This document shows, one piece after another, positions 1 to 8,193 of a DNA stretch of 64,000 bases; positions within the stretch are counted from its first letter, which is position 1, and the number at the start of each line of letters is the position of its first letter. The stretch lies in NCBI GenBank assembly GCA_016278485.1, contig JADQBT010000019.1:62001-126000 (forward strand), given 5' to 3'. The position numbers and the translations under genes were made by a program. The notes beneath the pieces are model-generated. The model was given only the letters and a program-made list of their open reading frames with translations. It was not told where the DNA came from and ran no database searches. The stretch is from Halanaerobiales bacterium. Lineage in GTDB: Bacteria; Bacillota; Halanaerobiia; Halanaerobiales; Halanaerobiaceae.

Positions 1-177
1 AGTAATAATAGCTGGCAAGATATTGAAATTAAAAATGATTTACAAGGAAAACCAGAAGTTTTCTTATCTGGTCAAGCATTATCTCACTGTGAGAAGATTG
101 GCATCAAAAAGGTGCATTTAACTATTTCTCATGAAAAAAATTATGCTGTTGCTCAGGCAATTGGAGAAGGGGATTAA
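1..177 (+). CDS. acpS: holo-[acyl-carrier-protein] synthase, C-terminal fragment
   Basis: Frame 1 is open from the window edge to a TAA at 175-177 and gives 58 residues. The end resembles the C-terminus of AcpS, with the family's LSGxA and a late SxSHxxxYAxA stretch, seen here as FLSGQALSHC and LTISHEKNYAVAQAIG. AcpS moves 4'-phosphopantetheine from CoA to acyl carrier protein. The catalytic N-terminal half lies outside the window. The stop is 3 nt before the ATG of nnr, an acpS-nnr order common in Firmicutes, which supports the call. Confidence 0.85.
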   Translation, partial: SNNSWQDIEIKNDLQGKPEVFLSGQALSHCEKIGIKKVHLTISHEKNYAVAQAIGEGD

Positions 178-180
178 AAA

Positions 181-1740
181 ATGATTGTTTTAAGTCCAGA
201 AGAAATGACAGATCTTGATCAGAGAACAATCAGGGCTGGTTATCCAGAAATTTTGTTGATGGAAGCAGCTGGTCAGGGAGTTGCAGCATTGGCGAGCGAT
301 TTTTTGCAAGAGAATAATCAGAGTAAAGCGAAAACCATCATGATATTTGTTGGTAAAGGGAATAATGGTGGAGATGGACTAGTGGCAGCACGTTGGTTAA
401 AACAGTGGGGCTATCAAGTGAAAATTATTCTTTGTTCCTCTTCGAATAGTCTCCAGGGAATTAATAAAAAAAATTATGATTTATGTAAGCTGAACAATCT
501 GCAAATTTTAACACTTTCTGATTTTTTAGCTAAGCAGGAAGTCATCTGTAATAATAGTTGCCTAATTATAGATAGTATTTTTGGTACTGGTTTAAAAGGG
601 AAGGTTAAAAATGATTATGAAACTGTTATTAATTTAATCAATAGCATTCCACTTCCAGTGTTAGCTGTAGATATTCCTTCTGGGATTGATGGTAAAACTG
701 GGAAAGTCTTAGGTTGTGCTGTGAAAGCTGATCTGACTGCCACAATGTCATTTTTAAAATCTGGTTTATTGTTATATCCAGGACGTAGTTATAGTGGTAG
801 ATTAAATGTAATTGAGATCGGGATACCGGCTCGAATTTTAAATAAGTCGGAGCCTGAATATGACCTTTTTAGCCTAGATATTCAGGAGGCTGCAAATTTA
901 CTTCCTTTACGTGAAAGCAATAGTCATAAAGGCAGTTATGGTAAATTACTGATTGCCGGAGGTTCAACAGGTATGGGAGGGGCGCCATTATTAAGTGCAA
1001 AAGCTGCCTTGAAAACAGGAGCAGGTGTTGTTTATACCGCTCTACCGGCCAGTATTGAAAAGGATTTGACTGGGCATTTTCTTGAAACGGTTACCTACCC
1101 ACTGGCAGATGAAAATGGTTTTTTTGCACAAAAAGCAGGAGAACAACTACTTGAAAGAAGCGAAAAAATGGCTGGGTTAGTTTTAGGCCCTGGTCTTGGT
1201 CAAAAGCAAAGTACGGCAGAATTTTTGTCTATAATATTAAAAAATTTTCATAAACCTCTTTTAATAGATGCTGATGGCTTAAATTTAATTGCGAGAAATA
1301 GTTTATTTTCACTTTTAAATACAAATATGATTATTACACCACATCCAGGTGAATTCGCTCGATTAACAGGCTATAGTATTGAGGAAATTGAACAAAATCG
1401 GCTTGCAACTGCTAGTGAGTTTGCTTTTCAAAATCAAATTACAGTTGTTTTAAAAGGAGCAGCTACTGTTATTGCCTTTCCAGATGGAAAAAGTTATATT
1501 AATCAGACTGGAAATGCAGGTATGGCGACTGCAGGCAGTGGCGATGTCTTGAGTGGTATGATTGGAAGTCTTATTGTACAGGGACTAGCAATTGATGAAG
1601 CGGCACTATTGGGAGTCTATCTACACGGCCTGGCAGGGGATTTAGCTGCAGCAGACTGTACTCAATATTGTCTAACAGCAAACGATATAATAAAATATTT
1701 ACCTAGAGCTTTTAAAAAAATAATTCAAACAGAAAGTTAG
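181..1740 (+). CDS. nnr: bifunctional NAD(P)H-hydrate repair enzyme (epimerase + ADP-dependent dehydratase)
   Basis: The 519-residue protein joins two repair activities for hydrated NAD(P)H. An N-terminal YjeF_N epimerase domain (about 1-215) carries the GNNGGDG motif near residue 62. A C-terminal ribokinase-fold dehydratase domain (about 230-515) carries [10 protein letters not shown] and a late [10 protein letters not shown] motif that fits the nucleotide/anion-hole signature. Both domains are full length, so both the R/S epimerase and the dehydratase are expected to work. The start is an ATG three bases after the acpS stop, suggesting translational coupling. The next gene, dcd, follows after 11 nt. 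Confidence 0.93.
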   Translation: MIVLSPEEMTDLDQRTIRAGYPEILLMEAAGQGVAALASDFLQENNQSKAKTIMIFVGKGNNGGDGLVAARWLKQWGYQVKIILCSSSNSLQGINKKNYDLCKLNNLQILTLSDFLAKQEVICNNSCLIIDSIFGTGLKGKVKNDYETVINLINSIPLPVLAVDIPSGIDGKTGKVLGCAVKADLTATMSFLKSGLLLYPGRSYSGRLNVIEIGIPARILNKSEPEYDLFSLDIQEAANLLPLRESNSHKGSYGKLLIAGGSTGMGGAPLLSAKAALKTGAGVVYTALPASIEKDLTGHFLETVTYPLADENGFFAQKAGEQLLERSEKMAGLVLGPGLGQKQSTAEFLSIILKNFHKPLLIDADGLNLIARNSLFSLLNTNMIITPHPGEFARLTGYSIEEIEQNRLATASEFAFQNQITVVLKGAATVIAFPDGKSYINQTGNAGMATAGSGDVLSGMIGSLIVQGLAIDEAALLGVYLHGLAGDLAAADCTQYCLTANDIIKYLPRAFKKIIQTES

Positions 1741-1751
1741 GAGTAAAAAAT

Positions 1752-2288
1752 ATGATTCTTTCAGATAAAACTATTAAAAAAATGTTAAGTAATAATGAGT
1801 TAGTAATAGAACCACTTGCTGATATTCAGATCCAGCCAGCCTCTGTAGATATGAGGTTAGGAGAGGATTTTTTAAAAATTGATGAAAATTATTTAACATC
1901 AATGTCACTAACTGATGAAATTAAGTATCAGGAATTTCAAGGTGAAGAGATTGTAATTCCGCCACATTCGTTTTTGCTGGCAACAACTAAAGAATATATT
2001 AAATTACCAGCAAATTTGACTGCTTTTGTGGAGGGGAGAAGTTCAATTGGCAGAATGGGTCTTTTTATTCAAAATGCAGGTTGGGTTGATCCAGGTTTTG
2101 AAGGACAGATCACTCTTGAACTTTTTAATGCAAATAGGCTAGCAATTAAATTGAAAGCAGGTCGGCGGATATGTCAGTTGGTTTTTGCCCAGATGGATCA
2201 GGCAGCTGCTGCTCCCTATCAAGGCAAATATCAATATCAGGAAAATACAATTGGAAGTAAAGTCTATCAAGATATCGAGAATAAATAA
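1752..2288 (+). CDS. dcd: dCTP deaminase
   Basis: The 178-residue protein belongs to the trimeric dUTPase/dCTP deaminase fold and makes dUTP from dCTP for thymidylate synthesis. It shows the conserved [10 protein letters not shown] loop and, further on, [14 protein letters not shown], which contains the catalytic glutamate of the family. Length is close to the typical 175-190. It has ATG with a GGAG-type ribosome site just after the nnr stop. I cannot decide by eye whether it is mono-functional or the bifunctional dCTP deaminase/dUTPase seen in some bacteria. Confidence 0.92.
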   Translation: MILSDKTIKKMLSNNELVIEPLADIQIQPASVDMRLGEDFLKIDENYLTSMSLTDEIKYQEFQGEEIVIPPHSFLLATTKEYIKLPANLTAFVEGRSSIGRMGLFIQNAGWVDPGFEGQITLELFNANRLAIKLKAGRRICQLVFAQMDQAAAAPYQGKYQYQENTIGSKVYQDIENK

Positions 2289-2291
2289 AAT

Positions 2292-4343
2292 TTGTTGTTG
2301 CAGGGGGTGACAGATATTATAAATTTAATTATTTCGGAAATAGATGACTCTATTGGTCCTGGTGATATTGTAGGTGCTTTTATAAATGAAGCGGATATTA
2401 ATAGTGATCAAATTGGTAAAATACAAATTCATCGACATAAAAAGCAAGCCCGGGTAGAGGTTTCACTCAAATCAGCACCAAAGATTATTGAAGTAATGGA
2501 TGATAATCAAATTGGTGGTGTACATGTTTTTGTAAGGCCAGAAAATCCAGATGATTTAATGGATAAAGATATCATAAATTATTATAATCATTTTGTAAAA
2601 TTAGTAAATCTGGAAAAAGAGGCTGCCTTAGAACAGGTTAGACTAGAGATGAAACACCTTTCAGCAAGAGCCAGAGAAAAGGAAGGAAAAGCTATTTTAG
2701 GGATGAAATGTGAACGGATTGGCTTTTCATTTTCGGACAAGCCTCTTTATAAGTTTTCTTGCTATTCGGATACAGATAAATTAGTAGATAATGAGATTAA
2801 TGTCGGCGATTTAGTTATTATAAGTAAAAATGATCCTCTTTCAGCAGATATTTATCAAGGCCAGGTAGTAGAAAAAACAAGGACTGATTTTAAAATAATG
2901 TTCTCAGAAGAGTTAGTAGATGACTTTATACAGAGTAAATTGCGAATTGATTGGACAGTAAATATTAAAAACTATCAAGCAATGTTAGACTCTTTGCAAG
3001 ATATCAAATATAACAAGAGTAATAAACAACATTTAAAAGATATTTTGTTAAATAAGTGTCAACCTACCTGGAAAGAAAAAGCAACAGTTGAGAATGATTA
3101 TATTCATTCAATTTTAAGCCAGGCTCAGCGAAGAGTTGTGAGGAACTCTTTAGAAGCAAAGGATTATTATTTAATAGCTGGTGCTGCTGGTACTGGAAAA
3201 ACTCTTGTTGCAGATGAGATAATACAACAAGCAGTTCGTCATGGTAAAAAAATATTAGTAACTGCGAGTACTAATCAGGTGCTTGATAATTTATTAGAAA
3301 AGACAATTGAAAATTGTGAACAAGTAGTTCGGATTGGACATCCTGCAGATTCTAATTCTCCTCTGAAAAAGATGACATTGGCCAGTTTGATACAGCAGGG
3401 AGAAGATACTGGGAATAGTGTGCAGGAGAACTGTGTGCAAAAAATTATCGAAGAGGCAGCAGTTATTGGTGCTACCAATTTTGCGGCAGATTCTGATCTG
3501 CTTACAGGAATAGAATTTGATTTAGTAGTTATTGATGATGCAAATCAAGCAACTGAGCCTGAAAGTATTTTAGCAATTAGTAAAGCAGATAAATTCATCT
3601 TATTAGGAGATAAAGAACAATTTTCACCTGAACTGCAAAGCAGAGTAGCTGCTCAGGATGGTTTAATTAAATCTCTTTTTGAAAGACTATATGAGGAAAC
3701 AACTGAAGAATTCAAATCGTTTTTAGATATACAATACAGAATGAATGAAAAAATAATGAATTTTTCTAATAAGTATTTTTATAATGGAGAGATTAAATCT
3801 GCTTCAGCAGTTAATAATATAAAACTTTATGATTTTAATGTTGATAATCTTAATTGTTTTACAGAACAAGCTTTAGCCCCGGAATTTCCCCTAGTTTTTC
3901 TTGATACTCTTAAGATGAAAGCTAGTGAATATACTTTACCCGGTTTTCATACTTATCAAAATCCAGTAGAAGTTGAAATTGTGCTTGATATAGTTGATCG
4001 GGCGCTTAAATTAGGTTTAGATGAGGAAGATATTGCAGTTATTTCGCCTTATCTTGATCAGATAGATTTATTGCATCATCAGGCTAAAAATAAAAAAATA
4101 GAGACTAATTTAATTGAAGCATTGCAGGGAAGAGAAAAAGAAGTAATTATTTTTACTACTGTGCGAAGTAATCAAGAAGGTAATTTGGGACGTTTACAGA
4201 ACTTAAAAAAATTAAATATTACTTTAACAAGAGCAAGAAAAAAGATTATTATTGTAGGTGATAGTTCAACCCTAATTAGTCATAAAATGTATAGCTTGCT
4301 GATAAGATATATTAGTGAGCACGGACTAATATATCAACTTTAA
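2292..4343 (+). CDS. Upf1/Dna2-like SF1 helicase with N-terminal DbpA-type RNA-binding domain
   Basis: The 683-residue protein has SF1B helicase motifs: Walker A GAAGTGKT near 300, motif II VVIDDANQA near 415 (Asp where relatives usually have Glu), motif III LLGDKEQFSP, motif IV-like IQYRMNEKI, motif V ALQGREKEVI and motif VI LTRARKKI. The first 80 residues look like the RNA-binding domain at the C-terminus of DbpA/CsdA DEAD-box helicases: GPGDIVGAFINEADI, then IGKIQIH, then a GVHVFVRPE strand. An RNA or RNA-DNA hybrid substrate is inferred. The start is uncertain: three tandem TTG codons begin at 2292, while a strong AGGGGGTGA site at 2302-2310 precedes an in-frame ATT at 2316. Confidence 0.85.
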   Translation: MLLQGVTDIINLIISEIDDSIGPGDIVGAFINEADINSDQIGKIQIHRHKKQARVEVSLKSAPKIIEVMDDNQIGGVHVFVRPENPDDLMDKDIINYYNHFVKLVNLEKEAALEQVRLEMKHLSARAREKEGKAILGMKCERIGFSFSDKPLYKFSCYSDTDKLVDNEINVGDLVIISKNDPLSADIYQGQVVEKTRTDFKIMFSEELVDDFIQSKLRIDWTVNIKNYQAMLDSLQDIKYNKSNKQHLKDILLNKCQPTWKEKATVENDYIHSILSQAQRRVVRNSLEAKDYYLIAGAAGTGKTLVADEIIQQAVRHGKKILVTASTNQVLDNLLEKTIENCEQVVRIGHPADSNSPLKKMTLASLIQQGEDTGNSVQENCVQKIIEEAAVIGATNFAADSDLLTGIEFDLVVIDDANQATEPESILAISKADKFILLGDKEQFSPELQSRVAAQDGLIKSLFERLYEETTEEFKSFLDIQYRMNEKIMNFSNKYFYNGEIKSASAVNNIKLYDFNVDNLNCFTEQALAPEFPLVFLDTLKMKASEYTLPGFHTYQNPVEVEIVLDIVDRALKLGLDEEDIAVISPYLDQIDLLHHQAKNKKIETNLIEALQGREKEVIIFTTVRSNQEGNLGRLQNLKKLNITLTRARKKIIIVGDSSTLISHKMYSLLIRYISEHGLIYQL

Positions 4344-4359
4344 TTTCAGAAAATATTGG

Positions 4360-4403
4360 CAGTAAATATAGCCTACCAGATGATTGACAGGCTATATTTA
4401 CTG
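4360..4403. repeat. 15-bp perfect inverted repeat overlapping a promoter
   Basis: Arms 4360-4374 (CAGTAAATATAGCCT) and 4389-4403 are exact reverse complements, separated by 14 nt. There is no U-run, so it is a poor classical terminator for the helicase gene. The right arm and loop contain the -35 box and spacer of the following promoter, so it may serve as an operator or an mRNA end. Confidence 0.75.
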
Positions 4404-4412
4404 TTATATACT
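4384..4412 (+). promoter_or_regulatory. sigma-A-type promoter of the 50-codon ORF
   Basis: TTGACA at 4384-4389, 17-nt spacer, TATACT at 4407-4412. The predicted RNA start is near 4419, about 35 nt before the small ORF at 4453. A short dyad (ACTATA/TATAGT, 4410-4426) covers the -10 and likely start site. Confidence 0.75.
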
Positions 4413-4452
4413 ATATCTAGTATAGTTATATAAGTTATGGGGAGGGATATTC

Positions 4453-4605
4453 TTGGTAGACCGTTTACGTCGGAAAAAAGCATTAACAGAGGCAGAAAAA
4501 GAAAAGATTGCTAATGCCATGATTGATGGATATAAAAAAATGGTAGAAGCAAACGAGCGGTTCACTGAGGATGGCTATTTAATCAATGATGAGATAAAAA
4601 GATAG
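4453..4605 (+). CDS. 50-residue small protein resembling an EndoAI antitoxin tail
   Basis: TTG start with a GGAGGG ribosome site at 4441-4446. The product is short, charged and helical. Its middle contains the pattern GYxxMxxxNxxxxxD (GYKKMVEANERFTEDG), which is also found in the C-terminal toxin-binding part of the EndoAI homologue 150 bp downstream ([15 protein letters not shown]). It has no ribbon-helix-helix DNA-binding part. It has its own promoter (4384-4412) and terminator (hairpin over its last codons), so it is a separate transcript next to the toxin-antitoxin operon. A role in binding the toxin is inferred from this short similarity only. Confidence 0.6.
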   Translation: MVDRLRRKKALTEAEKEKIANAMIDGYKKMVEANERFTEDGYLINDEIKR

Positions 4606-4627
4606 TTCTCATCATTATTTTTTTTTT
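4585..4627 (+). terminator. intrinsic terminator of the 50-codon ORF
   Basis: A 10-bp perfect stem (AATGATGAGA 4585-4594 / TCTCATCATT 4607-4616) is followed by a long T-run (4618-4627). The left arm lies inside the last codons of the small ORF. Confidence 0.88.
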
Positions 4628-4693
4628 GAAAAGGTAATTAAAATTGATGATGTATATAATAATGGTCTAGTGGCAAAATAAAAACAGTTAATA

Positions 4694-4723
4694 TTGACAT
4701 TTTCGAGTCTTAATGTATATAAT
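4694..4723 (+). promoter_or_regulatory. promoter of the endoAI-endoA operon
   Basis: TTGACA at 4694-4699, 18-nt spacer, TATAAT at 4718-4723, about 35 nt upstream of the antitoxin start. The EndoAI-type antitoxin could bind here to autoregulate, but I see no clear operator dyad. Confidence 0.75.
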
Positions 4724-4758
4724 TATATTAGACTGTTCTTGACTGGGGGTGCTTTTTG

Positions 4759-5034
4759 TTGGCCGATCTAAAAGAAGTATTGATATCACTTCCCCACAAT
4801 TTAATAGAAGAATTAGATTTCTATGTGCAAAGGGATCGTAGTGATCGTAATGACTTAATAAAAGAGGCGATGAAATTATATTTGAGAGAGCAAAAAAAAC
4901 AAGAAGTTAGAGACAAATTGAGAGCAGGATATTTAGAGATGGCCAGACTTAATCAGGAGTTAGCTGATGAGGCTATCTGCTGTGAGTGTCGGACGTTTTT
5001 TTATTATGAAGAAAGTTTAGCGGAGTGTGAATAA
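4759..5034 (+). CDS. ndoAI: EndoAI-type antitoxin (ribbon-helix-helix)
   Basis: The 91-residue protein has an N-terminal ribbon-helix-helix segment ([17 protein letters not shown], then RSDLI-type helix [13 protein letters not shown]) and a C-terminal tail with [16 protein letters not shown], like Bacillus EndoAI, whose tail blocks the EndoA active site. It differs in ending with a Cys-containing extension ([11 protein letters not shown]). Of two tandem TTG codons, 4759 has the better spacing from GGGGGTG (4745-4751). The toxin gene follows immediately, so the pair is one operon. Confidence 0.85.
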   Translation: MADLKEVLISLPHNLIEELDFYVQRDRSDRNDLIKEAMKLYLREQKKQEVRDKLRAGYLEMARLNQELADEAICCECRTFFYYEESLAECE

Positions 5035-5035
5035 A

Positions 5036-5386
5036 TTGAATGTAACTAGGGGTGATGTTTTTTATGCCGATCTAAACCCTGTCATCGGATCTGAACAAGG
5101 TGGGGTAAGACCGGTACTTGTTGTACAAAATGATATTGGTAACAAGTATAGCCCGACTGTTATAGTTGCCGCAATTACTTCTAAAATTGATAAGGCTAAA
5201 CTACCAACTCATGTAGAGATTTCTGCAGAAAATGATAGTTTGGAAAAAGATTCGGTAGTTTTGTTAGAACAAGTTAGAACAATAGATAAAAAAAGACTAC
5301 AGAGACACGTGGCCCATCTTAGTGATGATATAATTGAAAAAGTGAATACCTCATTAGAAATCAGTCTGGGGCTAATTGACCTATAA
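5036..5386 (+). CDS. ndoA: EndoA/MazF-type mRNA interferase toxin
   Basis: The 116-residue protein matches the MazF/PemK fold of Bacillus EndoA, a sequence-specific single-strand endoribonuclease. It starts [19 protein letters not shown] and ends ISLGLIDL, as the family does. I chose the TTG at 5036 rather than the GTG at 5027: it gives the usual 116 residues and places the catalytic residues at Arg25 and Thr48, the EndoA numbering, with GGAG about 10 nt upstream. The start is one base after the antitoxin stop, consistent with coupled translation. Confidence 0.93.
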   Translation: MNVTRGDVFYADLNPVIGSEQGGVRPVLVVQNDIGNKYSPTVIVAAITSKIDKAKLPTHVEISAENDSLEKDSVVLLEQVRTIDKKRLQRHVAHLSDDIIEKVNTSLEISLGLIDL

Positions 5387-5390
5387 AGAA

Positions 5391-5438
5391 AAAGATTCTT
5401 CTTTGCCGGTTGCGGCTGGGAGAATCTTTTATTTTTTT
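5391..5438 (+). terminator. intrinsic terminator of the toxin-antitoxin operon
   Basis: Stem AAAGATTCT (5391-5399) / AGAATCTTT (5421-5429), GC-rich loop, and a T-rich tail up to 5438. Confidence 0.85.
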
Positions 5439-5452
5439 CAGGGGGGATTATT

Positions 5453-6442
5453 ATGTCAGAAAAATTAGCTGATGTTTATCGGGGAGAAATTGTTGAGAGT
5501 AGGCATTATGGTGATTTAACAGTGGTTAATCATCTGGGCGAAAATATTTTTTCTATAGGTAATCCAGAATTGCTTACTTATTGGAGATCATGTGCAAAAC
5601 CATTTCAATTATTACCTTTAATTATTTCTGGTGCTGTAGATAAATACAAGATCACTTCTGAAGAATTAGCAGTTATGGCAGCCTCTCATAATGGTGAGAA
5701 AGTCCACGTGAAGATTGTTAGTAATATTTTAAATAAAATTGGAGCTACTCCTGCTGATTTATTATGTGGTATTCATGCTCCCTATGATCGTCAAGCTAGA
5801 GAATTACTCTATCGCAATAATCAAGAAATATCAACTTTACATAATAACTGTTCAGGCAAACATACAGCTTTATTGGCAATTTGTAGATATTATAATTGGT
5901 CAACTGAGAACTATTTGTCAATTGAGCACCCATTACAACAACTATTATTAGAAACTGTGGCTGTGATGGCAGAAGTACCTCAGACTGAAGTTATGCTGGG
6001 CAAGGATGGTTGTGGTGTAGTAGTCTTTGGTTTACCACTAAGTAAGATGGCGCTTGCCTATTATAAGCTTGCTAATCCAGCTGCATTAAATGACAAGCAA
6101 GGAAGAGCGGCTAGATTGGTCACAGATGCTATGGAGAAACATCCATATTTGTTAGCTGGTAGGAAAAGATTTAATACAGGTCTTATGCAAGTGACTAAGC
6201 GAAAGTTTACAGCTAAGTTTGGTGCAGAAGGTGTTTTTTGTATAGGTGTACATAATGGACCAGGCATAGCGGTTAAAATTGGGGATGGAAATAAAAGAGC
6301 ACTCCCGCCTGTTGTAGTTGAGTTGCTTAAACAGTTGAAAATTTTGAATGCTAAAGAGTTAGAGAGTTTAAAAGATTACCATTATCCTGTTGTGAAAAAT
6401 CATCGGGGAGAAGTGGTTGGGAAAATTGTTGCTGATTATTAA
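5453..6442 (+). CDS. L-asparaginase, Asparaginase_II (ReAV-like) family
   Basis: The 329-residue protein belongs to the asparaginase family typified by Rhizobium etli AnsA/ReAV, unrelated to the classical bacterial type I/II enzymes. The residues known to matter in that family are visible in order: RSCAKPFQ (Ser and Lys), ASHNGE, NNCSGKH (Cys and Lys), GKDGCG (Asp and Cys) and VFCIGVHNGPG (Cys). It should hydrolyse L-asparagine to aspartate and ammonia in the cytoplasm. The ATG follows a strong AGGGGGGAT site. No promoter is visible after the preceding terminator, so its transcription start is unclear. An amidohydrolase follows after 28 nt. Confidence 0.85.
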   Translation: MSEKLADVYRGEIVESRHYGDLTVVNHLGENIFSIGNPELLTYWRSCAKPFQLLPLIISGAVDKYKITSEELAVMAASHNGEKVHVKIVSNILNKIGATPADLLCGIHAPYDRQARELLYRNNQEISTLHNNCSGKHTALLAICRYYNWSTENYLSIEHPLQQLLLETVAVMAEVPQTEVMLGKDGCGVVVFGLPLSKMALAYYKLANPAALNDKQGRAARLVTDAMEKHPYLLAGRKRFNTGLMQVTKRKFTAKFGAEGVFCIGVHNGPGIAVKIGDGNKRALPPVVVELLKQLKILNAKELESLKDYHYPVVKNHRGEVVGKIVADY

Positions 6443-6470
6443 TAATTATTAAAGAAAGCTGGTTGATTAA

Positions 6471-7619
6471 ATGTTAGCATTAACAAATGTAAAGATATTA
6501 ACAATGGAAGATAAAGATTATCTCACAGGGACTGTTTTATTAAAGAATGGAAAAATTGCAGCAGTTGGTGAAAATATAGCTATTCCTGATGGCTATCAAG
6601 AAATCGATTTGACTGCTAAAACGCTATTACCTGGCATGATTGATGCACATACTCATGTTGGTATTGGTGAAGAAGGACTTGGTTGGGAAGGAAGAGATTA
6701 CAATGAAATGAGTGACCCAATTACCCCACATTTACGGGCTATTGATGCTGTTAATCCAGCCGATGAGGCTTTTAAAGAAGCTCGCGAAAATGGAGTGACG
6801 GCTTTAATGACTGGCCCGGGTAGTGCAAATGTAATTGGGGGAGAAAATTTAGTCTTAAAAACTAAAAGTGCTAATTTAATTGAAAAAATGATCCTTAAAG
6901 ATCCTGCTGGTATAAAAGCAGCTTTTGGAGAAAATCCTAAGAAAGTTTATTCTGATCAGAAAAAGTCGCCTATGACAAGAATGGCAGTGGCTGCGGCAAT
7001 GCGAGAAGCTTTAATAAAGGCAGAAGATTATCTTAGTGAAAAAGAGAAAAAAAGAACAAGCGGAGAATTATTTAAAAGAGATATTAAAATGGAAAGTTTA
7101 GGACGGATCTTAAATAAAGAAATACCATTAAAAATCCATGCACATCGTGCTGATGATATTGCAACTGCATTAAGAATAGCAAAAGAATTTGCGATAGATA
7201 TTACAATTGAGCATTGCACGGAAGGCCATCTTTTGGCTGAGGAACTTAGAGAATCTAATATAGCAGCAGTAGTAGGACCATCAATGACTGGTCGCGTAAA
7301 AGTTGAACTAAAAGAGCTTAGCTTTAGAACAGCTTGTGTTCTCAATGAAGCAGGAGTATTAGTGGCTCTGATGAGTGATCATCCGGTAGTGCCTGTTTAT
7401 AATCTGCCTGTTTATGCTGCCTTAGCAGTTAAAGCTGGTATGGAAAGGAAAGAGGCGCTGAAAGCAATTACTATTAATCCTGCTAAAATATTGCAAGTTG
7501 ATAATCGGGTTGGTAGTATTAAAGTAGGTAAGGATGCAGATCTAGTGGTATTTTCTGGGGATCCACTTTTATTAGAGAGTAAAGTTGAAATGGTATTTAT
7601 TGATGGGGAACGGGTTTAA
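6471..7619 (+). CDS. amidohydrolase family protein (imidazolonepropionase-like)
   Basis: The 382-residue metal-dependent hydrolase has the usual small N-terminal beta domain, then PGMIDAHTHVG (HxH metal ligands, near residue 60), a distal His pair (KIHAHRAD and TIEHCTEG), a late MSDHPVV aspartate and the C-terminal GKDADLVVFSGDPL signature of deacylating amidohydrolases. The substrate cannot be read from sequence. Its place after asparaginase hints at amide or N-acyl turnover, but this is weak. It ends 40 nt before the hydrogenase operon promoter. Confidence 0.8.
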   Translation: MLALTNVKILTMEDKDYLTGTVLLKNGKIAAVGENIAIPDGYQEIDLTAKTLLPGMIDAHTHVGIGEEGLGWEGRDYNEMSDPITPHLRAIDAVNPADEAFKEARENGVTALMTGPGSANVIGGENLVLKTKSANLIEKMILKDPAGIKAAFGENPKKVYSDQKKSPMTRMAVAAAMREALIKAEDYLSEKEKKRTSGELFKRDIKMESLGRILNKEIPLKIHAHRADDIATALRIAKEFAIDITIEHCTEGHLLAEELRESNIAAVVGPSMTGRVKVELKELSFRTACVLNEAGVLVALMSDHPVVPVYNLPVYAALAVKAGMERKEALKAITINPAKILQVDNRVGSIKVGKDADLVVFSGDPLLLESKVEMVFIDGERV

Positions 7620-7658
7620 ACCTTTAATGATTTTATTGGATTATTAGGTTTGCTAATC

Positions 7659-7687
7659 TTGACAAAGCGGGATCTGATATATATAAT
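7659..7687 (+). promoter_or_regulatory. strong sigma-A promoter of the hydrogenase operon
   Basis: Perfect consensus TTGACA (7659-7664), 17-nt spacer, TATAAT (7682-7687). It implies a leader of about 100 nt before the first gene at 7796, with a Rex-like palindrome in it. A small dyad GCAAT-A-ATTGC also lies at 7742-7752. Confidence 0.88.
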
Positions 7688-7720
7688 CGGAGTAAGAGAA
7701 TCGCTTTTTTTCTTTTTGTA

Positions 7721-7736
7721 TGTGAAATTTTTCACC
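7721..7736. promoter_or_regulatory. Rex-like operator in the hydrogenase operon leader
   Basis: TGTGAA-ATTT-TTCACC matches the Rex redox-repressor pattern TGTGAA-N4-TTCACA with one mismatch. It lies about 28 nt after the predicted transcription start, where binding would block elongation or clearance. A near-perfect second copy precedes the other hydrogenase locus at 51788. Confidence 0.6.
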
Positions 7737-7795
7737 GCGAAGCAATAATTGCAATTTACTGATAGTTAAGATATGATTATATTGGAGGTTTTAAG

Positions 7796-8164
7796 ATGAT
7801 GAAGTTAGGCCAGGTAAAAGAACTTTTAAGTACAAAGGTACTTTATGAAAAGAAGGGAATATCTGATGAGTTCATTATTAAAAATGCTTGTGGGGCTGAT
7901 TTAATGAGTGATGTGCTTGCTTTTTCTAGTGAGAAAACATTACTCTTAACTGGTCTGACAAACCCTCAGGTAATAAGGACTGCTGAAATGATAGGAATTG
8001 ATCTAATTATTTTTGTGCGAGGCAAAGAACCACTGGCAGAAACAATAAAACTGGCTAAAGATCAAGAAATTTCTTTATTTATGACAGATAAACCTCTTTT
8101 TGAAGCATGTGGTCTGTTATTTCATTATGGCATTACTCCAGAAAAGATGAATTATATCGAGTAA
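7796..8164 (+). CDS. DRTGG-domain protein, hydrogenase operon
   Basis: The 122-residue protein resembles the stand-alone DRTGG domain, a small alpha/beta fold of unknown function also found in CBS/HPr-kinase-like proteins. It has a clear ribosome site (GGAGG, 7784-7788) and is first in the hydrogenase operon. It ends with a substrate-binding-like segment (FMTDKPLFEACGLLFHYGI). A regulatory ligand-binding role is inferred from its place only. A second protein of this type lies at 9965. Confidence 0.7.
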   Translation: MMKLGQVKELLSTKVLYEKKGISDEFIIKNACGADLMSDVLAFSSEKTLLLTGLTNPQVIRTAEMIGIDLIIFVRGKEPLAETIKLAKDQEISLFMTDKPLFEACGLLFHYGITPEKMNYIE

Positions 8165-8193
8165 ACTATACTTATATCAGGAGTTGATCTTTT

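Noticed and set aside
5739-5951. Overlapping + strand ORF in the asparaginase gene
   Set aside because: It lies inside a clearly conserved gene in another frame and has no ribosome site.
6471-7619. Histidine-degradation imidazolonepropionase (hutI)
   Set aside because: It belongs to the same superfamily, but no other hut genes are near and the substrate residues cannot be confirmed.
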